In this document: piece after piece, positions 29,007 to 36,976 of the stretch
Layout: every line of letters starts with the position of its first letter
Position numbering within the stretch: position 1 is the first letter of the stretch
Source of the DNA: Bradyrhizobium diazoefficiens
Lineage (GTDB): Bacteria > Pseudomonadota > Alphaproteobacteria > Rhizobiales > Xanthobacteraceae
Reading direction: 5' to 3'
Assembly: GCF_016616425.1 (NCBI RefSeq)
Contig: NZ_CP067101.1
Location: forward strand, 1,054,001 to 1,118,000
DNA length: 64,000 bases
Translations under genes and position numbers: made by a program
The notes under the pieces: generated by a model
Told to the model about the DNA's origin: nothing
Database searches by the model: none
The model's input: the letters and a program-made list of their open reading frames with translations, nothing else

Positions 29007-29519
29007 TCAGCGCGGCCCCGGCTTGGCCGGTGCGCGGCGGCGATCCGCTGCCGGCTGATACGCCACGCGCGAGTGCTGGGCGCAGTAGGGCAGGCCGGAC
29101 AGCGCCTTGCCGCCGCAGAAGAAGAAATCCGGGCTCGAGGGATCGCCGACCGGCCAGTGGCAGGTCGCCTCGTTCAATTCGAGCAGCGACAGCCGCTGGC
29201 TCATCGGCACCACGTTGTCGTAGGTGACCGGTTCGGCCTCCATCTCGACCTCAAAGGCCTGCGCCAGCGCGGTGTTGCCGCGCGCAATGGGGCGGCTCAC
29301 CCGCATCATGTGTTGTGCGGGACGCGCCTTGCGCGGTCGGGGCGCTGCCGACGAAGGGCTCTTGGCGCGGCCGGACAGGCCGAGCCTGTGCACTTTGCCG
29401 ATCACGGCATTGCGGGTCACATTGCCGAGTTCTGCTGCGATCTGGCTGGCCGAAAGTCCGGCCTCCCAGAGCTTTTTCAGCTGCTCGACGCGATCATCGG
29501 ACCAGGTCAAAACCGTCAT
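29007..29519 (-). CDS. gcrA: GcrA-family cell-cycle regulator
   Basis: 170 residues, same size as alphaproteobacterial GcrA. The N-terminal DNA-binding domain is WSDDRVEQLKKLWEAGLSASQIAAELG followed by TRNAVIGKVHRLGLSGR, the family signature. The C-terminal domain binds sigma-70 domain 2 (CHWPVGDPSSPDFFFCGG and PYCAQHSRVAYQP). In Caulobacter, GcrA activates promoters carrying CcrM-methylated GANTC sites; the upstream region here has six GANTC sites. Likely essential for cell-cycle progression. Confidence 0.93.
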   Translation of the reverse strand: MTVLTWSDDRVEQLKKLWEAGLSASQIAAELGNVTRNAVIGKVHRLGLSGRAKSPSSAAPRPRKARPAQHMMRVSRPIARGNTALAQAFEVEMEAEPVTYDNVVPMSQRLSLLELNEATCHWPVGDPSSPDFFFCGGKALSGLPYCAQHSRVAYQPAADRRRAPAKPGPR

Positions 29520-29599
29520 TGCACCCTTTCCTTCGCTGCGGGCCAGCCATCCTGGGGCCTCGCAGCGAATGCCTAAGTCTTCAAAAACCCGTGCCGCCA

Positions 29600-29812
29600 G
29601 AATCCCTTAAGGCTCGCCGGGCGCGTGACTGACGCCCGAACGTTGACGCCGGTACATGAGGACTCTTGGGATCAGAACCGCTGCACGAGATGTCGTATCT
29701 GACAATCCAAACGCTACAATATGGCGTGACTCCCGCGCAAGAGTCCGCCGACTCGCTTCCACATGTTCCGTGGTGAAAACCCGCAAAATCTGCACCGCAA
29801 GACTACGGATTC
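29600..29812. promoter_or_regulatory. Cluster of six GANTC (CcrM) sites upstream of gcrA
   Basis: GANTC sites start at 29600 (GAATC), 29661, 29728, 29741 (GAGTC), 29750 and 29808 (GATTC). They lie in the 455-base divergent gap between gcrA and argD. GANTC is the target of the cell-cycle methyltransferase CcrM, whose methylation controls GcrA-dependent promoters. The rest of the gap holds the argD promoter and leader hairpin listed separately. Confidence 0.65.
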
Positions 29813-29839
29813 ACGTTTCCTCGGGCTTTCCCGGCGGCA

Positions 29840-29867
29840 TTGACACCCGTCTTGCCAAGCCTAAGAT
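29840..29867 (+). promoter_or_regulatory. Sigma-70-type promoter for argD
   Basis: TTGACA (29840-29845), 16-base spacer, TAAGAT (29862-29867). Start of transcription expected near 29874, about 100 bases before the argD ATG. Confidence 0.6.
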
Positions 29868-29874
29868 AGCGCCG

Positions 29875-29908
29875 CGTGCCGCCCTTAAAAGGCGGCACGT
29901 TTCGTTTT
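29875..29908 (+). terminator. Hairpin with T-rich tail in the argD leader
   Basis: CGTGCCGCC, loop CTTAAAA, GGCGGCACG, then TTTCGTTTT. It begins at the predicted transcription start of argD, so it is either a 5-prime stabilising hairpin, a very early attenuator, or a stray terminator. No leader peptide or known riboswitch is seen. Confidence 0.5.
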
Positions 29909-29974
29909 CCGGGCCGGTCGATGGTGCGTTGCGCAATGCACGCTTCACGCCGTCCGCAACATTCAAGTGACATC

Positions 29975-31183
29975 ATGACTAACAGCGCAGCGCCGCATTT
30001 GCTCCCCGTTTTCGCCAGAGCCAATCTCGGCTTCGAGCGCGGCGAAGGCTGCTGGCTGATGGCGACCAATGGCGATCGCTATCTCGATTTCACCTCGGGC
30101 GTCGCTGTGAATGCGCTCGGCCATTGCCACCCGCATCTGACCAAGGCCTTGCAGGAGCAGGCGACGAAGCTGTGGCACATGTCGAACCTGTTCCAGAGCC
30201 CGGACGGCGAACGTCTCGCCGCGCGCCTGTGCAACGAGAGCTTTGCGGACTTCGTGTTCTTCTGCAATTCCGGCGCCGAAGCGCTGGAGGGCGTGATCAA
30301 GCTGGTCCGCCATCATCAATTCTCCAAGGGGCATCCGGAGCGTTATCGCATCATCACCTTCGAAGGTGCCTTCCACGGCCGTACGCTGGCGACGCTCGCC
30401 GCGACCGGCTCTGCAAAATATCTCGAAGGTTTCGGCCCGCCGATGGACGGTTTCGACCAGGTCCCGCATGGCGATCTCGAGGCCGTGAAGAAGGCCATCG
30501 GCCCCGATACCGCCGGCATCCTGATCGAGCCGATCCAGGGCGAGGGCGGCGTACGTTCGGCCCCACCCGGCTTCCTCAAGGCGTTGCGCCAGCTCTGCGA
30601 CGAGAAGGGCCTGCTGCTCGCGTTCGACGAGGTGCAGACCGGCATGGGTCGCGCCGGCGATCTCTTCGCCCATCGGCGCACCGGCGTCACACCCGACGTG
30701 ATGTCGCTGGCGAAAGCGCTTGGCGGCGGTTTCCCGATCGGCGCTGTGCTGGCGACCGCGGATGCGGCGGCCGGCATGGGGCCCGGTTCGCACGGCTCGA
30801 CCTTCGGCGGCAATCCGCTGGCCATCTCCGCGGCCAACGCCGTGCTCGACGTCATGCTCGAGCCCGGCTTCTTCGACCGTGTGCAGAAGATGTCGCTGCT
30901 GCTCAAGCAGAAGCTCGCCTCCGTGATCGACCGTCATGGCGATATCGTCAGCGAGGTGCGCGGCGAAGGCCTCCTGATCGGCATCAAGGCGGTCGTGCCG
31001 TCGGGGGATCTCGTCGCCGCCTTGCGCGACGAAAAGCTGCTCACCGTCGGCGCCGGCGACAACGTCGTGCGCTTCCTGCCGCCTCTGATCGTCACCGAGG
31101 CCGAGATCGAGGACAGCGTCGGGCGTCTCGAACGCGCCTGCACCGCGTTGTCGGCCGGCCAGACCAAGCAGGCGGCAAGCTGA
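29975..31183 (+). CDS. argD: Acetylornithine aminotransferase
   Basis: 402 residues, class-III PLP aminotransferase. The features are [15 protein letters not shown] near the N terminus, the [14 protein letters not shown] motif, [32 protein letters not shown] and the PLP lysine in [13 protein letters not shown]. It makes N-acetylornithine in arginine synthesis; many homologues also handle succinyldiaminopimelate. ATG 29975 is chosen over the upstream in-frame ATG as it matches the family N terminus ([20 protein letters not shown]). It overlaps argF by one base. Confidence 0.94.
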   Translation: MTNSAAPHLLPVFARANLGFERGEGCWLMATNGDRYLDFTSGVAVNALGHCHPHLTKALQEQATKLWHMSNLFQSPDGERLAARLCNESFADFVFFCNSGAEALEGVIKLVRHHQFSKGHPERYRIITFEGAFHGRTLATLAATGSAKYLEGFGPPMDGFDQVPHGDLEAVKKAIGPDTAGILIEPIQGEGGVRSAPPGFLKALRQLCDEKGLLLAFDEVQTGMGRAGDLFAHRRTGVTPDVMSLAKALGGGFPIGAVLATADAAAGMGPGSHGSTFGGNPLAISAANAVLDVMLEPGFFDRVQKMSLLLKQKLASVIDRHGDIVSEVRGEGLLIGIKAVVPSGDLVAALRDEKLLTVGAGDNVVRFLPPLIVTEAEIEDSVGRLERACTALSAGQTKQAAS

Positions 31184-32118
31184 TGAGCAAGTCGCCCGGC
31201 AAGACACCGAAGCATTTCCTCGACATCAACGAGCTGCCGTTGTCGGAGCTCAAGCGTATGCTCGCCGCATCCTCCGCGATGAAGGCCAAGCAGAAGGCGC
31301 ATCAGCCGGTCAGGCCGCTCGAAGGCAAGACGCTGGCGATGATCTTCGAGCGTCCCTCGACCCGCACGCGCGTGTCGTTCGACGTCGCCATGCGCCAGCT
31401 CGGCGGCGAGCCTATCATGCTCACCGGCGCCGAGATGCAGCTCGGTCGCGGCGAGACCATCGCCGACACCGCACGCGTGCTGTCGCGCTACGTCGATGCC
31501 ATCATGATCCGCATCCTCAATCACGAGGCCCTGCTGGAGCTTGCCGCCAACGCCACCGTGCCGGTCATCAACGGCCTGACGCGGCGCTCGCACCCGTGCC
31601 AGGTGATGGCCGACCTCATGACCTATGAAGAACATCGCGGCCCGATCGAAGGCAGGACGGTGGCCTGGACCGGCGACGACAACAACGTGCTGGCGTCCTG
31701 GGCGCATGCCGCCGAGCGCTTCAAGTTCCAGCTCAATGTCGCGACCCCTCCGGAGCTCGCGCCGAAGAAGGCGATGCGCGACTTTATCAAGGCGACGGGC
31801 GCGCCGATCGTGCTCGGCACCGATCCGGAAGCCGCCGTGCGCGGCGCCGATTGCGTCGTCACGGACACCTGGGTGTCGATGGGCGACAAGGAGGGCGAGC
31901 ATCGTCACAACGTGCTCAAGCCCTATCAGGTCAATTCCAAGCTGATGTCGCTGGCCAGGCCCGATGCGCTGTTCATGCACTGCCTGCCCGCCCATCGCGG
32001 CGAGGAGGTCACCGACGAGGTGATCGACGGCCCGCAATCGGTCGTGTTCGACGAGGCCGAAAACCGCCTGCACGCGCAGAAGGGCATTCTGGCCTGGTGC
32101 TTCGATGCGGTGAAGTAG
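31183..32118 (+). CDS. argF: Ornithine carbamoyltransferase
   Basis: 311 residues. The carbamoyl-phosphate motif is [15 protein letters not shown] (STRT), a second set [11 protein letters not shown] follows, then [12 protein letters not shown] for ornithine binding and the C-terminal [15 protein letters not shown] with the catalytic cysteine. It forms citrulline from ornithine and carbamoyl phosphate. The TGATG overlap with argD shows an argDF operon. A short palindromic repeat and hslO follow. Confidence 0.95.
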   Translation: MSKSPGKTPKHFLDINELPLSELKRMLAASSAMKAKQKAHQPVRPLEGKTLAMIFERPSTRTRVSFDVAMRQLGGEPIMLTGAEMQLGRGETIADTARVLSRYVDAIMIRILNHEALLELAANATVPVINGLTRRSHPCQVMADLMTYEEHRGPIEGRTVAWTGDDNNVLASWAHAAERFKFQLNVATPPELAPKKAMRDFIKATGAPIVLGTDPEAAVRGADCVVTDTWVSMGDKEGEHRHNVLKPYQVNSKLMSLARPDALFMHCLPAHRGEEVTDEVIDGPQSVVFDEAENRLHAQKGILAWCFDAVK

Positions 32119-32151
32119 TCTCGCTGGAAGCCCGACGGCCATCACACACAA

Positions 32152-32191
32152 CTGTCGTCGTCCCGGATCTGCGCTTGCGCCTGTCCGGGAC
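32152..32191. repeat. Palindromic repeat family C, copy 2 (short form)
   Basis: TCCCGGATCTGCGCTTGCGCCTGTCCGGGA: related to the right half of the element at 17486. It lies between argF and hslO and could form a hairpin that partly ends the argDF transcript. Confidence 0.65.
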
Positions 32192-32281
32192 GGCACCGAG
32201 TTTGAGGTGGCCCAATGCGGCTTGCATCCGGAACCCGTGCAAGCCTCTTCCATTCTCGCCCTCCGACCCCAGATAACGCCC

Positions 32282-33289
32282 ATGGTTTCCCAATCCCCTG
32301 ACATGAAAGCCGGACCTGAGGGCCCGGTTCGCGCGCCATCAGCGGTCCCGATCGACGACGCGGTGTTGCCCTACGAGGTCGACGCACTCGACGTACGCGG
32401 GCGGCTGGTGCGGCTTGGCCCGGCGCTCGATGATATCCTGACCAAGCACGATTATCCCGCGCCCGTGGGCAAAGTGCTCGGCGAGGCCATCGTGCTCGCG
32501 ACGCTGCTGGGCACAGCGCTGAAATTCGAGGGCCGCTTCATCCTCCAGGCCCAGACCGACGGCCCGGTGTCGTTCCTGGTCGTCGACTACATGGCGCCGG
32601 ACCGCCTGCGCGCCTATGCGCGCTTCGACGCCGGCCGCCTCGGCGAGGCCAGAGATTCCGGCACGCTTCTCGGCCGCGGCCATCTGGCCATGACCATCGA
32701 CCAGGGCCCCGACATGAGCCGCTATCAGGGTCTGGTCGCGCTCGACGGCGGCAGCCTGGAAGACGCCGCGCACGAATATTTCCTGCGCTCCGAGCAGATC
32801 CCGACGCGCGTGCGCCTCGCGGTCGGCGAGGAGTGGCGCTCGAGCGACGGCGGCAAGCATCGCTGGCGCGCCGGCGGCATGCTGATGCAGTTTCTGCCGA
32901 AAGCGCCGGAGCGCGCGCGACAGGCCGACTTGCATCCCGGCGATGCGCCCGAAGGCGTCGAGGTCCACAGCGTCACCGAGGACGACGCCTGGGTCGAGGC
33001 ACGCTCGCTGATCGAAACCGTCGAAGACGTCGAGCTGATCGATCCCGAGCTCTCCGGCGAGCGGCTGCTGTTCCGCCTGTTCCACGAACGCGGCGTGCGC
33101 GTGTTCAATCCGATGCTCCTCAAGGCGCAATGCTCATGCTCGCGCGATGCGGTCGCATCGATGCTCAAGAGCTTCTCGCCCGACGACCGCGCCGCGATGG
33201 TCAAGGACGACAAGGTCGTCGTCACCTGCGAGTTCTGCTCGTCGATGTATCGCTTCACGCCGCACGAAGCGGGCGTGGAGGACGCGTAA
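32282..33289 (+). CDS. hslO: Redox-regulated chaperone Hsp33
   Basis: 335 residues. The zinc/redox switch is at the C terminus: QCSCSR followed by TCEFCSSMYRF, giving C-x-C and C-x2-C. The N-terminal substrate-binding domain has DDILTKHDYPAPVGKVLGEAIVLATLLGTALKFEGRF. Under oxidative stress these cysteines form disulfides, zinc is lost and the protein becomes an ATP-independent holdase. ATG 32282 is favoured; an ATG nine codons on (32303) is also possible. About 40 residues longer than E. coli Hsp33, mainly at the N terminus. Confidence 0.93.
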   Translation: MVSQSPDMKAGPEGPVRAPSAVPIDDAVLPYEVDALDVRGRLVRLGPALDDILTKHDYPAPVGKVLGEAIVLATLLGTALKFEGRFILQAQTDGPVSFLVVDYMAPDRLRAYARFDAGRLGEARDSGTLLGRGHLAMTIDQGPDMSRYQGLVALDGGSLEDAAHEYFLRSEQIPTRVRLAVGEEWRSSDGGKHRWRAGGMLMQFLPKAPERARQADLHPGDAPEGVEVHSVTEDDAWVEARSLIETVEDVELIDPELSGERLLFRLFHERGVRVFNPMLLKAQCSCSRDAVASMLKSFSPDDRAAMVKDDKVVVTCEFCSSMYRFTPHEAGVEDA

Positions 33290-33299
33290 GTCTATTCTC

Positions 33300-33380
33300 C
33301 GTCATTGCGAGCGCAGCGAAGAAATCCAGAATCCCGCCGCGGAAAGATTCCGGATTGCTTCGCTACACTCGCAATGACGA
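33300..33380. repeat. Palindromic repeat family A, copy 1
   Basis: CGTCATTGCGAGCGCAGCGAAG at the left is mirrored by GCTTCGCTACACTCGCAATGACG at the right, with AATCCAGAATC and GGATTGCTT inner blocks. Same family as 34201 and 44402. Sits just after hslO. Confidence 0.85.
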
Positions 33381-33430
33381 GGCGGGAATGGCGAGAGCGT
33401 TTGAGGATGACGGCTGGCTGTGCTGCTCGA

Positions 33431-34064
33431 TTTGCCCGTCGGGCAAAACACCCGCCCGGCTGTCAACCCACCCGCCCGGCTGTCAACCCACCCGCCCAAA
33501 AATATTCCGCTTTACCGAAATTCGGAATTGCGGCATAAGTCGAAACAGCCCGGCCCGAAAGAGGGGCGGTTCGCGAGTCGTTCGAAACGCGGGCCGGGTT
33601 GCGGTGGACGCGGCAGCGTCGGCACGAGATGGGGCGGGCAGGGCGGGTAGTCCCTGTGAGCCCGAAACCGCGTGCGGACGAGCGGCGCTGAACGCGTACG
33701 GCAAAACCGTGTGGTCCTGGCCGTCGTTGCTACGGTCAAGTTTCTGCGAAGGTGCGAGCGAGCCCAACCGGGCAGACTGCATCATGAATTCGCGGGGCGA
33801 GGGAGGCCAGAACGAACTCGGCTCCCGGGAGATCACGGCATAAGCCGTCCGACCATCGCGCAGGGAAGGCCGAGTGTTCGGCTACACCTGTATGCTGCTG
33901 TGCGGTTCGTTCTGCGCGTGCCTTTCGCGCAGCAGACCGCGGGTGCGAGCCGGCACCTGGCCTTCCCTGCGCCCTCCTGGCTTTCAGAGGGTGGAGCGAC
34001 CAAGCAAAGCTCGGGCGAACGCGTCGCGAGGACGCGAAAGCATGTCTGCGCGGTCGTAGCGAGG
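33431..34064. repeat. Structured composite repeat element in a 1-kb gene-free stretch
   Basis: Between hslO (ends 33289) and apaG (34350) there is no recognisable gene. This part holds TTTGCCCGTCGGGCAAA (33431-33447, perfect dyad), two and a half copies of a 20-base unit (33451-33497), and a 14-base perfect inverted repeat GCGCAGGGAAGGCC (33858-33871) / GGCCTTCCCTGCGC (33959-33972) closing an 87-base loop. Stretches such as the dyad, the tandem unit and GCATAAGCCGTC recall a composite repeat I associate with Bradyrhizobium genomes. Function unknown; could be a decayed mobile element or a structured RNA. Confidence 0.55.
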
Positions 34065-34156
34065 TCGTAGGATGGGTAGAGCACTTGCGAAACCCATCAT
34101 GTTTCGGCGCGGATGACAGTGTGATGGGTTTCGCTCTCGCCCTACCCATCCTACGA
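34065..34156. repeat. Palindromic repeat family F (TCGTAGGATGGGTAGAGC ... GCCCTACCCATCCTACGA)
   Basis: TCGTAGGATGGGTAG at 34065 is inverted as CTACCCATCCTACGA at the right end; inside, GAAACCCATCA is inverted as TGATGGGTTTC. A 92-base two-tier hairpin in the hslO-apaG gap. Confidence 0.8.
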
Positions 34157-34200
34157 GATACGAGCTGCGACTGAAGGAGCGAAGCGGCGGCCTCGTACTC

Positions 34201-34310
34201 CGTCATTGCGAGCAAAGCGACTTGTCCGCCGAAGCCTTGGCGAAGGCGGAAGCAATCCAGAATCTTTCCGCGGTGGCAGTCGGAATGGCTTCGCCGCGCA
34301 AGGAATGACG
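34201..34310. repeat. Palindromic repeat family A, copy 2
   Basis: CGTCATTGCGAGCAAAGCG at the left and GGAATGACG at the right, with AGCAATCCAGAATC inside; it has an extra internal hairpin CCGAAGCCTTGGCGAAGGCGG. Third palindromic unit in a row in this gap. Confidence 0.75.
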
Positions 34311-34349
34311 AGATTGGGGAAGCCGAACGCCACAGACCCGGCCCGCCTC

Positions 34350-34742
34350 CTAATTCAACACTCGCTTGTTGTCCGGGCTGTCCAGCGAGAACGTCGGCAC
34401 GTCGATCTCGAAGCGTTCGCCGCTTTCGCTGACCATCTGGTAGCGGCCGGTCATGAAGCCCGAGGCGGTCGAGAGCGGGACGCCCGAGGTGTATTCAAAG
34501 CGCTCACCGGGGGCCAGGATCGGCTGCTCGCCGACCACGCCCTCGCCCTTCACCTCCTGCTGGCGGCCCGAGGCGTCGGTGATGATCCAGTGCCGCGTCT
34601 TGAGCTGCACGGTCTCCTCGCCGGAATTGGTGATGACGATGGTGTAGGACCAGAAATAGCGGGAACGGTCGGCCGACGACTGCTCCGGAACAAAGTTCGG
34701 CTCGACGGTCACTTCGATCTGGCGGGTCACGGCGCGGTACAT
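34350..34742 (-). CDS. apaG: ApaG domain protein
   Basis: 130 residues, the normal length of ApaG. The immunoglobulin-like beta fold shows in YFWSYTIVITNSGEETVQLKTRHWIITDASG and in the family signature GEGVVGEQPILAPGERFEYTSG. It is linked to Co2+/Mg2+ homeostasis genetically in enterobacteria; the biochemical role is unclear. ATG 34742 matches the usual N terminus MYRAVTRQIEVTVEP; longer in-frame starts exist at 34754 and 34778. Divergent from opgC. Confidence 0.92.
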   Translation of the reverse strand: MYRAVTRQIEVTVEPNFVPEQSSADRSRYFWSYTIVITNSGEETVQLKTRHWIITDASGRQQEVKGEGVVGEQPILAPGERFEYTSGVPLSTASGFMTGRYQMVSESGERFEIDVPTFSLDSPDNKRVLN

Positions 34743-34937
34743 GGCTGCCATCATACCGAAATCCGTCCGGGGAACCAAACGCCGCAGACGGCTTTGGCGA
34801 CATCGTCCCGCCAGAATTCGAAGGAAAGGACACCCTCAAGCGAGACACCCCTATATGATCCGGCCGCTTTGCGAGATGACGGCCGGACCGGTACACTCCT
34901 TGACACGTCGCGATCAGCCGAAGGGTTTTTGGGCCCG

Positions 34938-36197
34938 ATGACCATTGCCGACCAAGTGACGGGATCGACGATCGCAGGAACCGCGGGGGGTAACCCCGCA
35001 GGGACCAAGCCGCGTGCCGCTGCGCCGGCCATCACGCTGCCTGCCATCGGCGAGCGAGAGCTCCGGCTCGATCTGTTCCGCGGGCTCGCGCTGTGGCTGA
35101 TCTTCATCGACCATCTGCCGCCGAGTCTCCTGACCTGGTTGACGATCCGCAATTACGGCTTCAGCGACGCCACCGAGATCTTCATCTTCATCTCCGGCTA
35201 CACCGCCGCCTTCGTCTACGGCCGTGCGATGCTGGAGAGGGGCGTGGTCATCGCCACCGCGCGCATCCTGCGCCGGGTCTGGCAGATCTACGTCGCCCAC
35301 GTCTTTCTGTTTACGATCTTCCTTGCCGAAATCTCCTATGTGGCGACCAGCTTCGAGAACCCGCTCTACACCGAAGAGATGGGCATCATGGATTTCCTCA
35401 AGCAGCCCGACGTCACCATCGTGCAGGCGCTGCTGCTGCGCTTCCGTCCCGTCAACATGGACGTGCTGCCGCTCTACATCGTGCTGATGCTGGCGCTGCC
35501 GCTGATCCTGTGGTCGATGAAATGGCGGCCCGACGTCACGCTCGGCCTCTCGGTCGCGCTCTACGCGGTCACGTGGGAATACGATCTCCACTTCTCCGCC
35601 TATCCGAACGGATTCTGGGTGTTCAATCCGTTGGCCTGGCAATTGCTGTTCGTGTTCGGTGCATGGTGCGCGCTCGGAGGTGCGCGACGCATGTCGCGCA
35701 TCCTGGCCTCGCCGGTGACGATGTGGATATCGATCGCCTATATCGCCGCGGCGTTCTACGTGACGCTGACCTGGTACGTGCCGCAGCTCTCCCATCTCAT
35801 GCCGAAGTGGATCGAGCAGTGGATGTATCCGATCGACAAGACCAATCTCGACGTATTGCGCTTCACGCATTTCCTGGCGTTGGCCGCGCTCACCGTGCGC
35901 TTCCTGCCGCGGGACTGGCCGGGCCTGAAATCGCGCTGGCTGCGGCCGCTGATTCTGTGCGGCCAGCATTCCCTCGAGATATTCTGCCTCGGCGTCTTCC
36001 TGGCCTTCGCCGGCCATTTCATCCTGGCCGAAGTCTCCGGCGGCGCAGCCATGCATGCTCTGATGAGTCTCTCCGGAATCCTGATCATGTGGGGCGTGGC
36101 CTGGGTGATTTCGTGGTACAAGCGCGTGGCTGACAAGAGCGGCGCGAAAGCCAAAAACGCCGCCGGAAGCGCCGATCTGGTGGGAGGGGGCCGATGA
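34938..36197 (+). CDS. opgC: OpgC-type membrane acyltransferase
   Basis: 419 residues, about ten membrane segments. RELRLDLFRGLALWLIFIDHLP at the start (with the conserved R and H of acyltransferase-3 like proteins) and SDATEIFIFISGYTAAFVYGRAM are typical of the OpgC protein, which adds succinyl groups to periplasmic glucans. A 45-residue Ala/Pro/Thr-rich tail-like N terminus precedes the first helix. The stop overlaps the next gene (ATGA), and a second SGNH gene follows, suggesting a small surface-glycan modification unit. Confidence 0.88.
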   Translation: MTIADQVTGSTIAGTAGGNPAGTKPRAAAPAITLPAIGERELRLDLFRGLALWLIFIDHLPPSLLTWLTIRNYGFSDATEIFIFISGYTAAFVYGRAMLERGVVIATARILRRVWQIYVAHVFLFTIFLAEISYVATSFENPLYTEEMGIMDFLKQPDVTIVQALLLRFRPVNMDVLPLYIVLMLALPLILWSMKWRPDVTLGLSVALYAVTWEYDLHFSAYPNGFWVFNPLAWQLLFVFGAWCALGGARRMSRILASPVTMWISIAYIAAAFYVTLTWYVPQLSHLMPKWIEQWMYPIDKTNLDVLRFTHFLALAALTVRFLPRDWPGLKSRWLRPLILCGQHSLEIFCLGVFLAFAGHFILAEVSGGAAMHALMSLSGILIMWGVAWVISWYKRVADKSGAKAKNAAGSADLVGGGR

Positions 36198-36964
36198 AGG
36201 CGAGGGTTCTCCTGAGCCTGATCCTGCTATGCGGTAGCCTCGCCGCGCCTGTGGCGCGCGCGGGCGATGCTGCGCCTGCCGGGCCCGCGGCGTGCGAAGT
36301 GCCGGCTTATCTGCTTACCAGCGAAAGCCGGCTTCCCAAGGTCGCCGATGCCATCAAGACCGGCAAACCGCTCGAGATCCTGGTCATCGGCAGCCGCTCA
36401 ACCACCATTCCATCTTCGGAGAGCAGCTCGTATCCGGCGCGCATGGAGGCAATGCTCAAGGAGAAGCTGCCGCCGTCGGAAGTGGTGCACGTCTCCGTAG
36501 AAATACAGGGCAAGAAAACGGCCGGGGAGACCGCCGCCACTTTCGTTAAGCTGATGGAAGCAAAAACGCCTACCTTGGTCATCTGGCAGACCGGGACCGT
36601 GGATGCTATCCGATCCATTGATCCCGACGAGTTTCGCGGCGCCGTCACCGAAGGAGTTGCTGCGTTGCAGGATGCGGGGGCTGACGTCGTCTTGATGAAT
36701 TTGCAATATAGTCCACGTACCGAAACCATGATTTCCGCGCAGCCTTTTCTCGACAACATGCGGGTGGTGGCGCAGGAGCATGATATCCCGCTGTTCGATC
36801 GTTTCGCGATCATGCGGCAGTGGAACGATCAGGGTCAGTTCGACCTGTTCAGCCCGTCCCGCGGGCCCGAGCTGGCGAAACAGGTCCATGATTGCCTTGG
36901 CCGGGCGTTGGCACAGTTCGTGGTCGACGCAGCCCATCTGGAGCCGGCCCAGCAGCATAATTGA
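36194..36964 (+). CDS. SGNH-hydrolase-like secreted protein lacking catalytic residues
   Basis: 256 residues with a signal peptide (cleavage near AARAG, residue 23). Its alignment by eye with the next gene gives GSRST (66-70) for the Ser block, WQTGTVDA for the block with the conserved Asn (GTN in the paralogue), and FDLFSPSRG where the partner has DGLH. So Asn and His are missing and the Ser is in altered context: probably a non-catalytic paralogue. Overlaps opgC by four bases and is followed 12 bases later by the intact paralogue. Possible role: glycan binding or partner subunit. Confidence 0.78.
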   Translation: MKARVLLSLILLCGSLAAPVARAGDAAPAGPAACEVPAYLLTSESRLPKVADAIKTGKPLEILVIGSRSTTIPSSESSSYPARMEAMLKEKLPPSEVVHVSVEIQGKKTAGETAATFVKLMEAKTPTLVIWQTGTVDAIRSIDPDEFRGAVTEGVAALQDAGADVVLMNLQYSPRTETMISAQPFLDNMRVVAQEHDIPLFDRFAIMRQWNDQGQFDLFSPSRGPELAKQVHDCLGRALAQFVVDAAHLEPAQQHN

Positions 36965-36976
36965 GGTCCAGCGTTA

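Noticed and set aside
33451..33497. Tandem 20-base repeat that might suggest CRISPR
   Set aside because: Units are directly adjacent with no spacers, only 2.4 copies, and no cas genes are near.
32833..33843. 336-codon open frame across the hslO end and the repeat region
   Set aside because: The first part is hslO in a wrong frame and the rest is repeat sequence; no conserved domain or ribosome site.
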